Positions 18,490-28,315 of a DNA stretch of 64,000 nt are shown piece after piece. The stretch comes from Massilia antarctica (GTDB taxonomy: Bacteria > Pseudomonadota > Gammaproteobacteria > Burkholderiales > Burkholderiaceae_D), in NCBI RefSeq assembly GCF_015689335.1, contig NZ_CP065053.1, positions 6,324,001 to 6,388,000 of the forward strand, written 5' to 3'. Position 1 is the stretch's first letter, and each line of letters opens with the position of its first letter. The position numbers were made by a program, and so were the translations under genes. The notes beneath the pieces were generated by a model, which was not told the DNA's origin, searched no databases, and was given only the letters and a program-made list of their open reading frames with translations.

Positions 18490-19974
18490 CACCTCGTTAT
18501 ACACAAATCTTGCGCGGCGCCGACCGTTCTGAAAATCTGTTTACATTCAATGGCTTAACGCGCCCCCTTGTAAACTCGCCGCGTTTCAGGTTTACTCTCG
18601 TCTTTTGCGTGGACGAATTGGCGACAGTACCTGCACCTTGGACCGAGACGGAATTTGAACAACTCGACCTGGGCGATGCGCGCCTGAACAAACGAGCGAG
18701 GATCTTGATGGAGCGATTTGCGGCTGACCCGACGGCGAGCGTGCCAAAGGCGTGTCAGGGCTGGGGCGAGACGATGGCGGCGTATCGCTTCTTCGACAAC
18801 GACAGCGTCGACTGGGAGGCGATCATGGCGCCGCACTGGCAGCAGACGCAGCAACGCATGGCCGCGCTGCCGGTTGTGCTGTGCCTGCAGGACACGACTG
18901 AACTGGACTTCAACGGCCAAGGCGCGTTCGGCCTCGGCCCGTTGAGTTACGAAGCCCAGCGCGGCATGTACCTGCACCCGACCTACGCAGTCACGCCTGC
19001 GCGCGAGCCGCTGGGCATCATCGACGCGTGGATGTGGGCGCGCGAAAAGAAGGACAAATCAGGTGCGCGCGGCGGGCCGAAGGAGAGTTTGCGCTGGATC
19101 GAGGGCTACGAGCGGATCGCGGAGGTGGCGGCGCAGTTGCCCGGCACACGGCTGGTGTATGTGGCCGACCGCGAGGCCGATCTGGTGCCGTTGATGCTGC
19201 GCGCCCAGGAACTGGCCACGCCGGCCGACTGGCTGGTGCGCGCCAAGCACAACCGCTGCCTGCCCGACGGCGAGAAGCTGTGGCAGCACACGAGTGCGGG
19301 CGCGCCGATCGGCGAGCTGACGTTCGCGATGGCCGCGCGGCACGGGGTGAAGGCGCGCACCGTGCGCCAGCAACTGTGGGCACGCACGGTCGCCCTGCCT
19401 GCGGGCAAAGGAAAGAGCGTCCTCGCCACGTGCGTGATCGCGCGCGAGATCGACGCGCCGGACGGCGTCAAACCAATCGAGTGGCGCTTGCTGACCAACC
19501 GCAAGGCCGCCACGCCCGAGGCGGTCGTCGAGCTGATCGACTGGTACCGCGCGCGATGGGAAATCGAGATGCTGTTCGACGTGCTCAAGAACGCCTGCCG
19601 CGTCGAGGCGCTGCAACTGGGCTCGATCACGCAGCTTGAACGGGCCTTGGCGCTGTTCATGGTGGTGGCGTGGCGCATCGCACGCCTGATGCGCTTGGGC
19701 AGGACCTGTCCGGATTTGGATGCGGAACTGTTCTTCGACCCGGACGAGATTCAAGCAGCCTACCTGCTGCGCAAAAAGACGCCGCCGGAGAAGCCGCGTC
19801 TGAACGACGTTCTGCGCCAGATCGCCTGCATCGGCGGTTTCCTCGCCCGCAAGAGCGATGGCGAGCCCGGCGTCAAGACCATCTGGCTCGGACTGAAGGA
19901 TGTTCACGTGGCGGTCGAAACGATACGCGCGCTACGGGGAATTGGCGCGCTGAACACTTGTGTATAACGAGGTG
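18490..19974 (+). mobile_element. IS4 family (IS50-like) insertion sequence
   Basis: Length 1485 bp, with perfect 17-bp inverted ends CACCTCGTTATACACAA and an exact 9-bp target duplication CGTTAAACC at 18481-18489 and 19975-19983. The 9-bp duplication is usual for IS50/Tn5-like members. It looks complete and recently inserted. Confidence 0.95.
18609..19967 (+). CDS. IS4 family transposase
   Basis: Transposase of 452 residues starting at GTG 18609 (VDELATVPAPW). It contains LGDARLNKRARILMERFAA, GWGETMAAYRFFDND, the DDE segments CLQDTTELDF and VYVADREADL, and WYRARWEIEMLFDVLKN with the YREK-type Glu. This is the Tn5 transposase layout. The stop codon lies inside the right inverted repeat. All three catalytic acidic residues appear present, so it may be active. 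Confidence 0.9.
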   Translation: MDELATVPAPWTETEFEQLDLGDARLNKRARILMERFAADPTASVPKACQGWGETMAAYRFFDNDSVDWEAIMAPHWQQTQQRMAALPVVLCLQDTTELDFNGQGAFGLGPLSYEAQRGMYLHPTYAVTPAREPLGIIDAWMWAREKKDKSGARGGPKESLRWIEGYERIAEVAAQLPGTRLVYVADREADLVPLMLRAQELATPADWLVRAKHNRCLPDGEKLWQHTSAGAPIGELTFAMAARHGVKARTVRQQLWARTVALPAGKGKSVLATCVIAREIDAPDGVKPIEWRLLTNRKAATPEAVVELIDWYRARWEIEMLFDVLKNACRVEALQLGSITQLERALALFMVVAWRIARLMRLGRTCPDLDAELFFDPDEIQAAYLLRKKTPPEKPRLNDVLRQIACIGGFLARKSDGEPGVKTIWLGLKDVHVAVETIRALRGIGALNTCV

Positions 19975-20076
19975 CGTTAAACCATCAAACGCCGGTTCAG
20001 GCACTCAAGAAATGGCATGAAGAAAAGCCGGATCTGTTCTTAAAACGCGTATATAACCAAGCGGGTCTTGACACTT

Positions 20077-20333
20077 AGCCATGATTCCGCCGCCGTAACC
20101 GATCAGATTTCGTCCGGCATCACTAAAAAGCGATGAAAAATCGTGCTCTCCTGATGTCGGCCAGTTCAGAAAAATCGTTTTGCAGTTGGCTCACTTGCCC
20201 GTCAATTAAATGCCCAACGCCAATGGTGCAGTAATTTTTATGATCGTTATACGGCTCAAGAAAATCATCTTCCAGGTTGCCATTTTCCCAGATACGAATA
20301 AAGTCCATCCCCGCTTTCGACACCCAAAGGCTA
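20077..20333 (-). pseudogene. 5' fragment of a GH24 lysozyme domain
   Basis: The frame reads SLWVSKAGMDFIRIWENG, then PYNDHKNYCTIGVGHLIDGQ, closely matching the second effector (SLQVSQAGINFIRIWESG and CTIGVGHLIDGK). The catalytic Glu, Asp and Thr positions are present. It joins directly to a vgrG fragment, lacks the LysM, PG-binding and M15 parts, and breaks down before the IS481 element. Confidence 0.75.
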
Positions 20334-20617
20334 GATGGCTTCTTCCGGGTCGATGGAGGTGGCGTGGCCGTGCGCCGGCTGGAAGCGCTGGGGCTCGCTC
20401 TCGCCGACCACGTCGCCGCCCGGGGTGGGCGCAATCCCGCCTTCACCCTGGCCGTTGTACGGGCGCCCACGATCAGCGGCCGGTCGATGTCGTTTTCGAT
20501 GAACTGGACCAGCACTTCCTGGCCAATGCGCGGCAGGAACTGCATGCCCATGCCGCCCCCGGCCGAACGCTGGGCGACCCGCACCCAGCACGTGGCATCG
20601 GCCTCGCTCTGCCAGTG
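20334..20617 (-). pseudogene. short internal vgrG fragment
   Basis: It encodes the gp5/OB-fold stretch EADATCWVRVAQRSAGGG and GQEVLVQFIENDIDRPLIVG, then shifts frame where one T is missing (GCCCGTAC for GCCCTGTAC) and continues PYNGQGEGGIAPTPGGD. It is about 90 codons of a protein that is normally over 1000 residues. Its 5' joint to an immunity-gene 3' end is the same as in the 28.3-kb copy. Confidence 0.85.
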
Positions 20618-20647
20618 ATGCCGAAAGGCGAACCAGCACGAAACAAG

Positions 20648-20998
20648 TTACAGTTTCTGGAACTTGCCCGTTTCGAGAAGTTGGTAGCGCTTTTTTCCAT
20701 GCGGATCATAGCATGCGTAATTGTTGAAGGCTTCCTTTCCCACGTGTTCCTTCAGCAGGGATTGGAATGTCCGGGAGTAAGAGTACGGTGTTTTCTCCAA
20801 CTTAGCGGTACACCCAGGAAGCATGATAACGTTGTTGACGATCTGCGCGGAATCAAACTTATTTGCAGGAATGGATTGCTTATCACCGAAGTACTCGACC
20901 GTCTTATCGAGCTTCCACGCCCGTGACAGCTCATCCGCGCTCGCACTGCTGCCGAACAGTCCGCATACAAGAAAAAAAGTACCAAGAAAAAAACGCAT
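20648..20998 (-). CDS. internally deleted candidate immunity protein
   Basis: Protein of 116 residues beginning MRFFLGTFFLVCGLFGSSASA (signal peptide). The first mature 70 or so residues (DELSRAWKLDKTVEYFGDKQ...) follow the N-terminus of the intact 321-residue homologue. The chain then jumps to YACYDPHGKKRYQLLETGKF, the last 24 residues of the family. About 195 codons of the middle are missing and the frame is kept. It may be a non-functional relic or a secreted mini-protein. The lysozyme remnant lies directly upstream. Confidence 0.7.
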   Translation of the reverse strand: MRFFLGTFFLVCGLFGSSASADELSRAWKLDKTVEYFGDKQSIPANKFDSAQIVNNVIMLPGCTAKLEKTPYSYSRTFQSLLKEHVGKEAFNNYACYDPHGKKRYQLLETGKFQKL

Positions 20999-21327
20999 TA
21001 TCGTCCAGTTAGTGAGTTGAGTCATACACGCCATGCCGAAAAATAGCCATTTCCGTTTTTCTCCGTTTGACCAGTCCTTATCTCCGAACTCGCGGCAGCA
21101 CCCTTCATCGTCTCCGGTGTGGATCTTATCTCAAAGGTTAGGAAATTTCTTCAACCACCGCAATTGAACGCCAGACACGCCAAGGCATCATGCTCTTGCT
21201 GGTATCGCGGCGCATGAACGGAAGGCGCGAACCGAGCAAGCGTCGTCTTCAAACTGGTTTTTTACATCTTGAGCGCCTCCGCCTCGGTACGCCCTTTTTT
21301 GAATTGTTCTTTCAGAAAAATAAAGTC
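20999..21327 (-). pseudogene. decayed GH24 lysozyme effector 3' region
   Basis: Broken frames on the minus strand give LKEQFKKGRTEAEALKM, a stop, then SVHAPRYQQEHDALACLAF and NCGG, and after a frameshift KKFPNL and HTGDDEGCCREFGD. These align in order with the lysozyme end of the intact effector (YQHEYDALLSLIFNAG, KKFPKLFNKLNT, VECTAEFSD). It precedes the deleted immunity gene, as in the intact module. Confidence 0.7.
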
Positions 21328-21334
21328 ACAAAAA

Positions 21335-21510
21335 ATATATCGGCATTCGGGCTGACGAAAGAATCCTGCTACCGTGGCGGGTAGTTTTTGCAAGCTATGC
21401 AGTGCGCCAATCGCTTCATGTCGGTTTTATCGACGACCAGCTTGCGCGACACCTTGCGCTTTGACGTGCCCCCAGACCTGCTCGTCTGGATGGAGATGAG
21501 CTTCGGCTAG
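21335..21510 (-). pseudogene. IS630-type transposase C-terminal scrap
   Basis: Fragments AEAHLHPDEQVWGHVKAQ and, in another frame, LHSLQKLPATVAGFFRQPEC resemble the DDE-end and tail of IS630 family transposases (NPDEQVWxxxK ... LQxLPxxVxxFFxxP). Only the 3' portion remains, between the second immunity gene and a lysozyme remnant. Confidence 0.55.
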
Positions 21511-21539
21511 TGCTTCGGCACCAGAACACCTCACGGGAA

Positions 21540-22502
21540 TCAGAATGGAATAATGCTCTGAATTTTGCCGCTTGGCAGCACCTTGGCCACCACTTTTTGA
21601 TCAAGAATACATTCGTAGCGTTCATTCATATTGCATCCCTGTATTTGACCGATCACTTTTCCGTTGACGACCGTGATATATGCGCCAGACATCACGTCAC
21701 GCTCTTCGCTCCGAACCAGATCGAAATCATCCACGCGAATCAGAAGCACATTGCTCATAGGCGGGAACAGCATAAAAGTGGCCCGGGTTTTTTGGGCAAA
21801 TGCTGGAGAGAAACCATTTGCATATTCGGCGCCGAATTTAGCAAAATCATGGTTCCCCACAAGACTCATGATAGGGTCGTTCTTCTTCGGATCGGCAACA
21901 TATGGATAGTACTTAGGCCCGCATTTATCCGTTGTCCGTGGTCGCTGGTGGGCATCCAGGATCTTCTTTTCACATACTGCATAGTAGTGATCAAAATTCA
22001 TCGGCAACTGCGATAACTTATAGCCAGCATAGCTTTCGGCCTCTGCCCGTGCATCGGCATTAGCTTTGCCGTAGACGTAAAACACCATTGCATCTACTGC
22101 CAAAATTTTATCGTCAAACACGAAAAATTCCGTCAGCGGCTTGCTGCACCTCCCGGGTGATGTTACCTTGTAAACTCTCTTGACTTTTGACAAGCCAAGT
22201 TTAAAGTTTTTCATAAGAAATACATCCAGTTGCTTACCAGTCACCCCTTCTTTTGACAAGGGCTGGAATACATCCGAGAAAGCATAGTCCTTTTGCGTAA
22301 CGCGCCCCGTGCAAGCAGATGAAATCTTCAGTTCGTCATCCTTAAAGATGAATGATATACCTTGGGGCGCGCTGACTTTATTTTCAGGGTAATCGTAATC
22401 GACTGCGCGCTCATACTTCCAAGTCACATCGGAATTTTCCGCATGTAAGTCAACACAAAAAAAATAACACAAAAGAAATGCAACTATCGTCCAATCCCGC
22501 AT
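21540..22502 (-). CDS. exported candidate immunity protein, module 2
   Basis: Protein of 320 residues starting MRDWTIVAFLLCYFFCVDLHA (signal peptide); the ATG at 22502 is 10 bases after the effector stop at 22513. It shares with the module-1 protein the landmarks TTDKCGPKYYPYVAD, FANGFSPAF-like, VLLIRVDDFD, SEERD and a GAYITVVNGKVIGQ segment. The family is not recognised. Its location after a periplasm-acting lysozyme effector, its export signal and its linked duplication with the effector make a periplasmic immunity role the best inference. It remains intact although its effector gene is now broken. Confidence 0.7.
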   Translation of the reverse strand: MRDWTIVAFLLCYFFCVDLHAENSDVTWKYERAVDYDYPENKVSAPQGISFIFKDDELKISSACTGRVTQKDYAFSDVFQPLSKEGVTGKQLDVFLMKNFKLGLSKVKRVYKVTSPGRCSKPLTEFFVFDDKILAVDAMVFYVYGKANADARAEAESYAGYKLSQLPMNFDHYYAVCEKKILDAHQRPRTTDKCGPKYYPYVADPKKNDPIMSLVGNHDFAKFGAEYANGFSPAFAQKTRATFMLFPPMSNVLLIRVDDFDLVRSEERDVMSGAYITVVNGKVIGQIQGCNMNERYECILDQKVVAKVLPSGKIQSIIPF

Positions 22503-22864
22503 GAGAACTCCGTCAATGATCTGCGTTGTAAACATTATTCGTAAATAAATCCATTTCGGATTTCCGTCGCGCTTTCAAGCCCTTGTCGCCTTTAGATGTT
22601 ATATCAGCAAACTCTTTGCAGCATTCGCCATACAAGCCGGTATTCAAATTAGCCAGAAGTTTCGTAAATTTTTTTAGCCCGCCAGTGTTAAATGCGAGGC
22701 TCATCAACGCATCGAATTCGTATTGATGCAAAGGCTTGTGAATACTCTTCAGCGCACGCAGGCGAATTTTCTCAACATCTTCTGCGAACATGCGATTTTC
22801 TTCCTCTGCCGTAATTCCTTTTTCAACCCGCTTATACTCGGCACTATCCGAATTTTTTAACACT

Positions 22865-24435
22865 GGCTCTATGACGTTTTCGGTGAAACTTGACGACCGT
22901 CGCGGTATCGCCTAATTGAAACAGACCTTTTTCCTGCTGTCTGCAAGGGATTGACAGGCAAATGAGTCAGCTTGGACATGCGCAGATAGGCGATGGCAAT
23001 GAAATTGGCGGCGCTGCGGAAACCGCGCGCTGCACGCTTGGATTGCTGAAGCATGCCGTTCATCGCTTCGACATAGGCGTTACTGCGGCCATCGAGCATG
23101 CCGCGCACGACGCCCGGCAGTCGCTCGCGCAGCGTCAACGCCAGCTTCTTGAACGGCTCGAGTCGACTCCGGCGAGCCCACGACATCCAACTCTCCAGCG
23201 CTGACTGCGCCACCTCCGCGTTGTTGGCGGTAACGGCCTGCCGATAGGCGTCCCGCAATGCTTCCTTCAGCCGCCACGCCCTTGCAGTCTTGAGTCGGGA
23301 GCGCTGCAAGAGATACATCGTGTCGCGTTGGCGTGCCGTCCAGCTACGCGCGTCGCGACGCATTCCCCACATCAATGCGCGGACGGTCTTGCGTTCGGTG
23401 CCCAAGGCGCTGCGAACGACACGCGGCTGTTCCGCCATTTCCAGCTTGCGGACCTTGTCCATGGCATCGTTGGCCATGGCAATGACGTGGAAACGGTCGA
23501 AGCTGATCTGAGCCTGCGGCAATTGCTCGGTGACGCCCTTGACGTAGGCCTGGCTCATATCCATACAGACATGCGCGATTCCCTGCACCTGCCCGCCATG
23601 GGCAATCAGATCGGCCTTGAAAGCGGCTACCGTCTCGTGGCCGCGGCCTTCGGTGGCGAACAGCAGGCGCTTGGCGTCCAGATCGTGAACAACAGTCACA
23701 TACTGGTGACCGCGCCGAAGGCTGGTCTCGTCGATGCCGATGAGCTTCACGTCGCTCATGTCATCCTTGCCGCGCGCCACCGCGACGTAATGGCCGACGC
23801 TGCGCCACAGGCGATGCGCCGTCACACGCAGCAGCCGGGCGGTCTCGGCCACCGTCATCGTCTGGCACAAGGACATGGCCAGCGCCTCGAAAAGCAAGGT
23901 GAAATGACTTCCAGGTCGCGACCACGGCACCTCAATGCGCGAGGTCTTGCCGCAGGAGCGGCAGCGCACGCGCGGTACTTCGGCGTGCACCCAAGCTTCA
24001 TATTGGAAGAAATCGAGATGTCGCCAGCTGCGCCGCATGCGGCTGTGGATCTTCTGTGCTGGTGTCTCGCAAACGGGGCAGGCCATCTCCTCGCTTTGAT
24101 AGCGTACTTCAAAATCGATCCGTCGCGCCCCAGTGTCGAGCTTGAATTCAGTCACCTCCCACGGAGCTTGCAAGCCCAGCGCGGTGGTGAACAAGGTTTC
24201 CATGCTAATACTCAAACTGCCTTCTCCAGCCGGATACGCCGGCACGCCTGTTATCCATGGTCATCGCCACGGCCTGCCGCGTCGACGACCATGGCCCAGC
24301 GTATGCGCCCTACATGCCGTCAAGGGTGCGCTACGCCGGCACGCGCACAACGCGCGCCGCCCTTGACCGCATTCCGGGACGGCAAAAACTCACAGCATAG
24401 CCGATGTCAAGTTTCACCGGAAACGTCATAGGGCC
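22865..24435 (-). mobile_element. ISL3 family insertion sequence, copy B (with target duplication)
   Basis: Length 1571 bp, ends GGCTCTATGACGTTTTCGG and GGCCCTATGACGTTTCCGG, flanked by the exact 8-bp duplication TTAACACT (22857-22864 and 24436-24443). This is the typical ISL3 duplication length. It interrupts the second effector gene. Its sequence differs more from copies A and C than they do from each other. Confidence 0.95.
22869..24203 (-). CDS. ISL3 family transposase (copy B)
   Basis: Transposase of 444 residues starting METLFTTALGLQAPW. It has the ISL3 N-terminal zinc-binding region (CPVCETPAQKIHSRM, RVRCRSCGKTSRIEV), an HTH and the DDE domain (LIGIDETSLRRGHQYV, CMDMSQAYVKGV, YVEAMNGMLQQSKRAARG). 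The stop TAG is in the left inverted repeat. All expected regions are intact. Confidence 0.92.
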   Translation of the reverse strand: METLFTTALGLQAPWEVTEFKLDTGARRIDFEVRYQSEEMACPVCETPAQKIHSRMRRSWRHLDFFQYEAWVHAEVPRVRCRSCGKTSRIEVPWSRPGSHFTLLFEALAMSLCQTMTVAETARLLRVTAHRLWRSVGHYVAVARGKDDMSDVKLIGIDETSLRRGHQYVTVVHDLDAKRLLFATEGRGHETVAAFKADLIAHGGQVQGIAHVCMDMSQAYVKGVTEQLPQAQISFDRFHVIAMANDAMDKVRKLEMAEQPRVVRSALGTERKTVRALMWGMRRDARSWTARQRDTMYLLQRSRLKTARAWRLKEALRDAYRQAVTANNAEVAQSALESWMSWARRSRLEPFKKLALTLRERLPGVVRGMLDGRSNAYVEAMNGMLQQSKRAARGFRSAANFIAIAYLRMSKLTHLPVNPLQTAGKRSVSIRRYRDGRQVSPKTS

Positions 24436-26474
24436 TTAACACTTCGCATGACACCTTGCCGTCGATCAAATGGCCAACGCCAATCGTGCACAATTTTTTG
24501 CTATCGTTATATGGTGTGAGATGCGTCTTCGTAAGATTTCCACTTTCCCAGATTCGGATAAAGTTGATCCCCGCTTGCGAAACCTGCAAGCTCTTCGCAT
24601 CACGACGCACCTCTGATGGGGCCCCAATGACCGGGCCGATTTTACCACTTCCGGCAGTCGGAGACTTCTGACCAGATGGATTCGGTTTAGGCACAGGCGT
24701 GGAAGCCGGCGAAGGCTTCGGCGTTGACGATACCGGAGGTAATGGCGGCGTTGCGTTACCCGGGCTCGACTTTGGCGCAGCCGACTTCGGACCGGCACTT
24801 GGCTGCACCGGTAACTTGGCTGCGACTCCCCCACAATTTACTAACGCAAACAACGACTTTTGTTTGGCCAAAGTCATCAACTCGACACCGTTTGCGTCAG
24901 CAAGATTTCTAGAATAGAAACGATCAGGTTTGTACATTGATGCGAATTCACGCACATCCATGTGTACCCAGGAGCCTGCCTTTTTGGTTGGCTCCAGTGA
25001 AATTGCATTCTTCGTATCCCACGTCGGGCGAGCCTTCATATGTGCTACAAATACCTTATTCTTAACCTTCTCCAAATCACTATTGCACACGTGTCCGGTT
25101 TTATCTTTAATCCAAAAGTCAACTGCATCACCCATGTGATTGGTTGTAAATGTTTTCATCTGCTGAGCACGCCGCCAGCAACGAAATCCCGAAGAAATTT
25201 TATCAACCTTGCAGCCGAGGTTAGATTCCTTGACATGAAGATAAAAAATGGCAGCCTTCAGGCTCCAAAACAAGGCACGGTGTATGCCTCGCCGTTCGAC
25301 CCCTGGCTTACTGCCGGTGTGCTTCTTCATGTCCACGAAATAGCCGATCGACGCTGACTCTGTTCTACCCATGCCAAATCCAGAACACACATGCGGACCT
25401 GGGTTCGCTTCCGTCTGACATTGGCACTTCATCTGATCGAAACCACCGTTTCCACCTGGCAGCAGGTGCTTCCTTCCGAATTCGTCAATGCTCGCCAGCA
25501 CCGATGGACAAACCCTGCCAGTCTCCGCCACACCCATGTAATCTCGCTGAAATTGCTTTACCGCATTTTCAGTTGCGATAGTAAATTCGGTGAGTGGTGA
25601 GGGATATTTGATTGTTTGACCAAAGCCCATCAACCGGATGTTGATTTCTTCAACCAGATCGCCCGTATCCCCGAGCTTGATGCAGCCGGCTTTATTGCAA
25701 TCCAATCCAAGCGTGGTTTTCGGCGTACCGTTTTCCCCGCGACTTTCCTCTTTTATGGTAGGAACCGGAGCGCTGATCGGTATGGTTTTGGGTTTCGGCC
25801 AAGGTGCAGCTTGCGGGGCCGGCGCAGGGGCCGCCACGGGAGTGTTCGGCGCAGACGCTGGCGCAGCGGGCTTCGATGCGGGCGCAGGCACCGGCGGTAT
25901 CGCCTCCGAAGCCGATGGAAGTGGCTTGGCTGACGGTGCCGGTACTGACGATGGCGTGGCCGGGCGAGATGCTGGGGGCGCGCCGCTCTGAGACGCACCT
26001 TGTGCCTTTTTCGCCTCGGGCGGAATCTTTAGCACTTGGTCAATGTGGATAATACTTTCGAGTTTAATGCCGTTCAGGTTAGCAATTTCCTGCGCCGTTG
26101 TACCGTAGAGTACCGCAATCTGGCCCAAGGTTTCGTTTTTGACAACCTTGTGAGTTTTGCGTCTGTATTCGCCTGGCGCCCCCTTGTCCTCGGTCACTGT
26201 CAGCTCTTCCAGTACCTTGCCGCTGACAATCTTGACACGATAATCTTCCGACCACGGACTCAACATCCTGATCAGCTTCATATCATCGCTGGCGAAGCGT
26301 TCCACGTACACGCTCAGTTCGGCGCCCACGGTCGAATCAAACGCCTTGATGTTACCCTTGGCGTCAGTCGTTCCTTTTGCGACAATCTTCTGTCCCTCGC
26401 GGACTTGATACTTTAACCCTTGAAGGTACTCGCCCAAAGGGTCAAGCAACTTGACTCGTACGGCACAGGACAAA

Positions 26475-26573
26475 TCATCGGCGGGCAAACCATTGGCAGG
26501 TAGATCATCAGCTGGTAGCTCGTCAGCTGGTAAATCTTCGGCTGGTAAATCTTCAGCTGGTAAATCTGCAGAG
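26475..26573 (-). repeat. 15-bp coding repeat at the effector N-terminus
   Basis: About six imperfect 15-base units encode DLPAE, DLPAD, ELPAD, DLPAN, GLPAD in series. This acidic, proline-spaced tract is absent from the module-1 effector. Confidence 0.8.
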
Positions 26574-26647
26574 AGTAAATCTTCAGGTGTAGTCATGGCA
26601 TGCTAAAGCAAATATCGTTAAGGTAGACAGTCGGCAATACTGACACG

Positions 26648-28281
26648 TTACTGGGCATTGTCTGCATCGTCATCGTCGTAGTCATATATCAAATCCCATT
26701 CGTCAAGCGAAACGCCGCTGAGAATCTCAATCTTGTCGCCATCCTCGGCGTAAATCTGCACCGTGCGTCCGTGTTCGTCGAGCGAACCCGACATGACCTT
26801 CTTGCTCGGCAGGCGCGCCTTGTAGCTCACATCGCCAAAAACGTGCTTGACGAACACATCGTGAATATCGAGGCGGTTGCTGAACGGCGTTTCCGGATTC
26901 GCCACGGGCAGCAGCGGCATAGGATAACCCGCCCCACCCGGCCCGGTGAAATCCTTGATCCCCGCGTAAATGAAGATCGAGCCGCCGCACTGCACCGTGA
27001 TATTCCCGCCGGCGATGGTGATGTTGGCCCCGCCCGCCGTCGTCAGGCTGATGCTGGTCGCCGCCGCCCAGTCGATATGCGCATTCGCACTGATGATGTC
27101 GACATCGTTGCGCGCGCGCACCTTGATTTCGTCGGACTGCGCCTGCACATCGATATCGTCCTGCGCCGCGATCAGTTGCAGGCCGATATTGTCCTGGCCC
27201 GGCTGGATCAGCCCGCCCACCATGCCGATCGCCTGGCTGCTGTGTACGCGCAGCTGGCCGCCGGTGACGTACTGGGAATCCCGTCCACTCATCAGCGACA
27301 CGCTTTCGCCATTGGCCAGCTGCAAATCCCCCGCCGCCGCCACGCCCAGCCCGCCGCGCGCCGCCACCTTGATGACCGGGTCGGCCACGTGCGGCACCGT
27401 GCCCTTGTCCGGCGCGGTGCTGCGTCCGCTCGATCCGCCCACGGCGCCAGGCTGGCTGCCATCGCCGACCATGCCGGCCACCGCCGCCAGCATCGCCTTG
27501 AGCGGCGCCGTTTCCTTGTCCATCACGCTCTTGTCCGCCGCGGACGAGCCGCCATGCACACCGAAGCCGATGCTCTGGTGCACCATGGCTCCCTTGGCAT
27601 AGGTCTCGCCCAGTTTCACGGCATGCTTGAGCATGGCGATGCCGGCCGCGTTGTCGCCGGCCGGGTCGCGCTCCGGCGCCGCATGCGCCAGCCGGTAGCT
27701 GCTCACCAGCAGGCCGGAACGGGCGCGCACCGCGCCATAGGCATCGGTGCGCAGCTCGGCCCCGCTGCCGCGCAGGCTGCCACGGAAGTTGTCGGCGTTG
27801 TGCACCAGGTGGCCCAGATTGAGTTCGCTCGCCGCGTGGCTGCTCTTGAGCTGGATGCGGCCTTGCGTATCGGTATCGTCGAACAGCAGCTGGTTGTAAC
27901 CGGGTCCGCCGAATTCCTTGCTGCGCACGCCCCACTGGGCCGCGCTGTTGCGGTGGCCGGCGCTGGTGTTGGAGGCCCCGTGCCACAGCGGACTATGCCC
28001 GCCGGCCAGGTTGCCTTGGGCCGAGGTGGCGTGGTCGTGCGCCGGGTGGAAGCGCTGCGGCTCGCTCTCGCCACCCATGTCGCCGCCCGGGGTGGGCGCA
28101 ATCCCGCCTTCGCCCTGGCCGTTGTACAGGGCGCCCACGATCAGCGGCCGGTCGATGTCGTTTTCGATGAACTGGACCAGCACTTCCTGGCCGATGCGCG
28201 GCAGGAACTGCAGGCCCACGCCGCCCCCCGCCGAACGCTGGGCGACCCGCACCCAGCAGGTGGCATCGGCCTCGCTCTGCC
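26648..28281 (-). pseudogene. 5'-truncated vgrG copy (module 2)
   Basis: The frame encodes the second half of VgrG only: from SEADATCWVRVAQRSAGGG (gp5/OB fold) through the DUF2345-type region to a tail ending YDYDDDDADNAQ. The gp27-like N-terminal 475 residues are missing, and no start with a ribosome site is visible at its 5' edge. About 1.33 kb (26930-28260) is nearly identical to 34384-35740, after which the C-terminal tail diverges (GYPMPLLPVANPETPFSNRL against GYPMPKLPVANPPEDLSNRL). The effector start is 51 bases downstream. The fragment could serve as recombination stock, or as a separate C-terminal piece if translated. Confidence 0.85.
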
Positions 28282-28315
28282 GGCGATGCCGAAAGGCGAA
28301 CCAGCACGAAACAAG

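Larger units (their letters stand above)
17486..20072 (+). mobile_element. IS481 family element interrupted by an IS4 family element
   Basis: The boundaries are inferred: ACTT occurs at 17482-17485 and 20073-20076 as a possible 4-bp target duplication, and the ends GTGGGGACTCG and GTCAAGACCCG (reversed) are imperfect inverted repeats. Lysozyme remnants lie on both sides, so the element appears to have inserted into a lysozyme effector gene. The transposase stop would then lie just outside the right end, which is the weak point of this assignment. Confidence 0.5.
17589..20078 (+). pseudogene. IS481 transposase split by an IS4 element
   Basis: Residues 1-300 are an IS481 transposase: HTH (SQAELARLYNVSRQTIRKW) and DDE core (HIDIKYLP, LLTDNGSQFT, NGMVERFNGRI). 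Removing 18490-19974 and one copy of the 9-bp duplication restores NIPQRALNHQTPVQALKKWH and a normal C-terminus VYNQAGLDT, giving a 331-residue protein. In the present sequence the frame runs on into the IS4 transposase, producing an artificial 792-codon fusion. Confidence 0.9.
22513..26596 (-). pseudogene. T6SS peptidoglycan-hydrolase effector (LysM/PGB/M15/GH24), split by ISL3 copy B
   Basis: Joining 26596-24436 to 22856-22513 (removing the IS and one TTAACACT) gives an unbroken 834-codon frame reading SCEV-LKNSDSAEY across the junction. Domain order: an acidic DLPA(E/D) repeat (about 8-40), a beta-sandwich-like domain (VRVKLLDPLGEYLQGLKYQV...), LysM (TLGQIAVLYGTTAQEIANL), a Pro/Ala linker, a PG-binding domain (LGDTGDLVEEINIRLMGFG...), an M15-like peptidase (TNHMGDAVDFW and WVHMDV), a second linker and GH24 lysozyme (IRIWESG, CTIGVGHL, YEFDALMSLAFN). 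As it stands the frame ends in the IS after residue 729, so the lysozyme is truncated while the peptidase part could still be made. Confidence 0.85.

Noticed and set aside
17589-19967. A 792-residue IS481-IS4 fusion transposase
   Set aside because: The perfect IS4 ends and 9-bp duplication show that the long frame is an insertion artefact that happens to stay open.
26648-28281. A second functional full-length VgrG
   Set aside because: The gp27-like half and a start with ribosome site are missing, and the 5' edge is a deletion joint.
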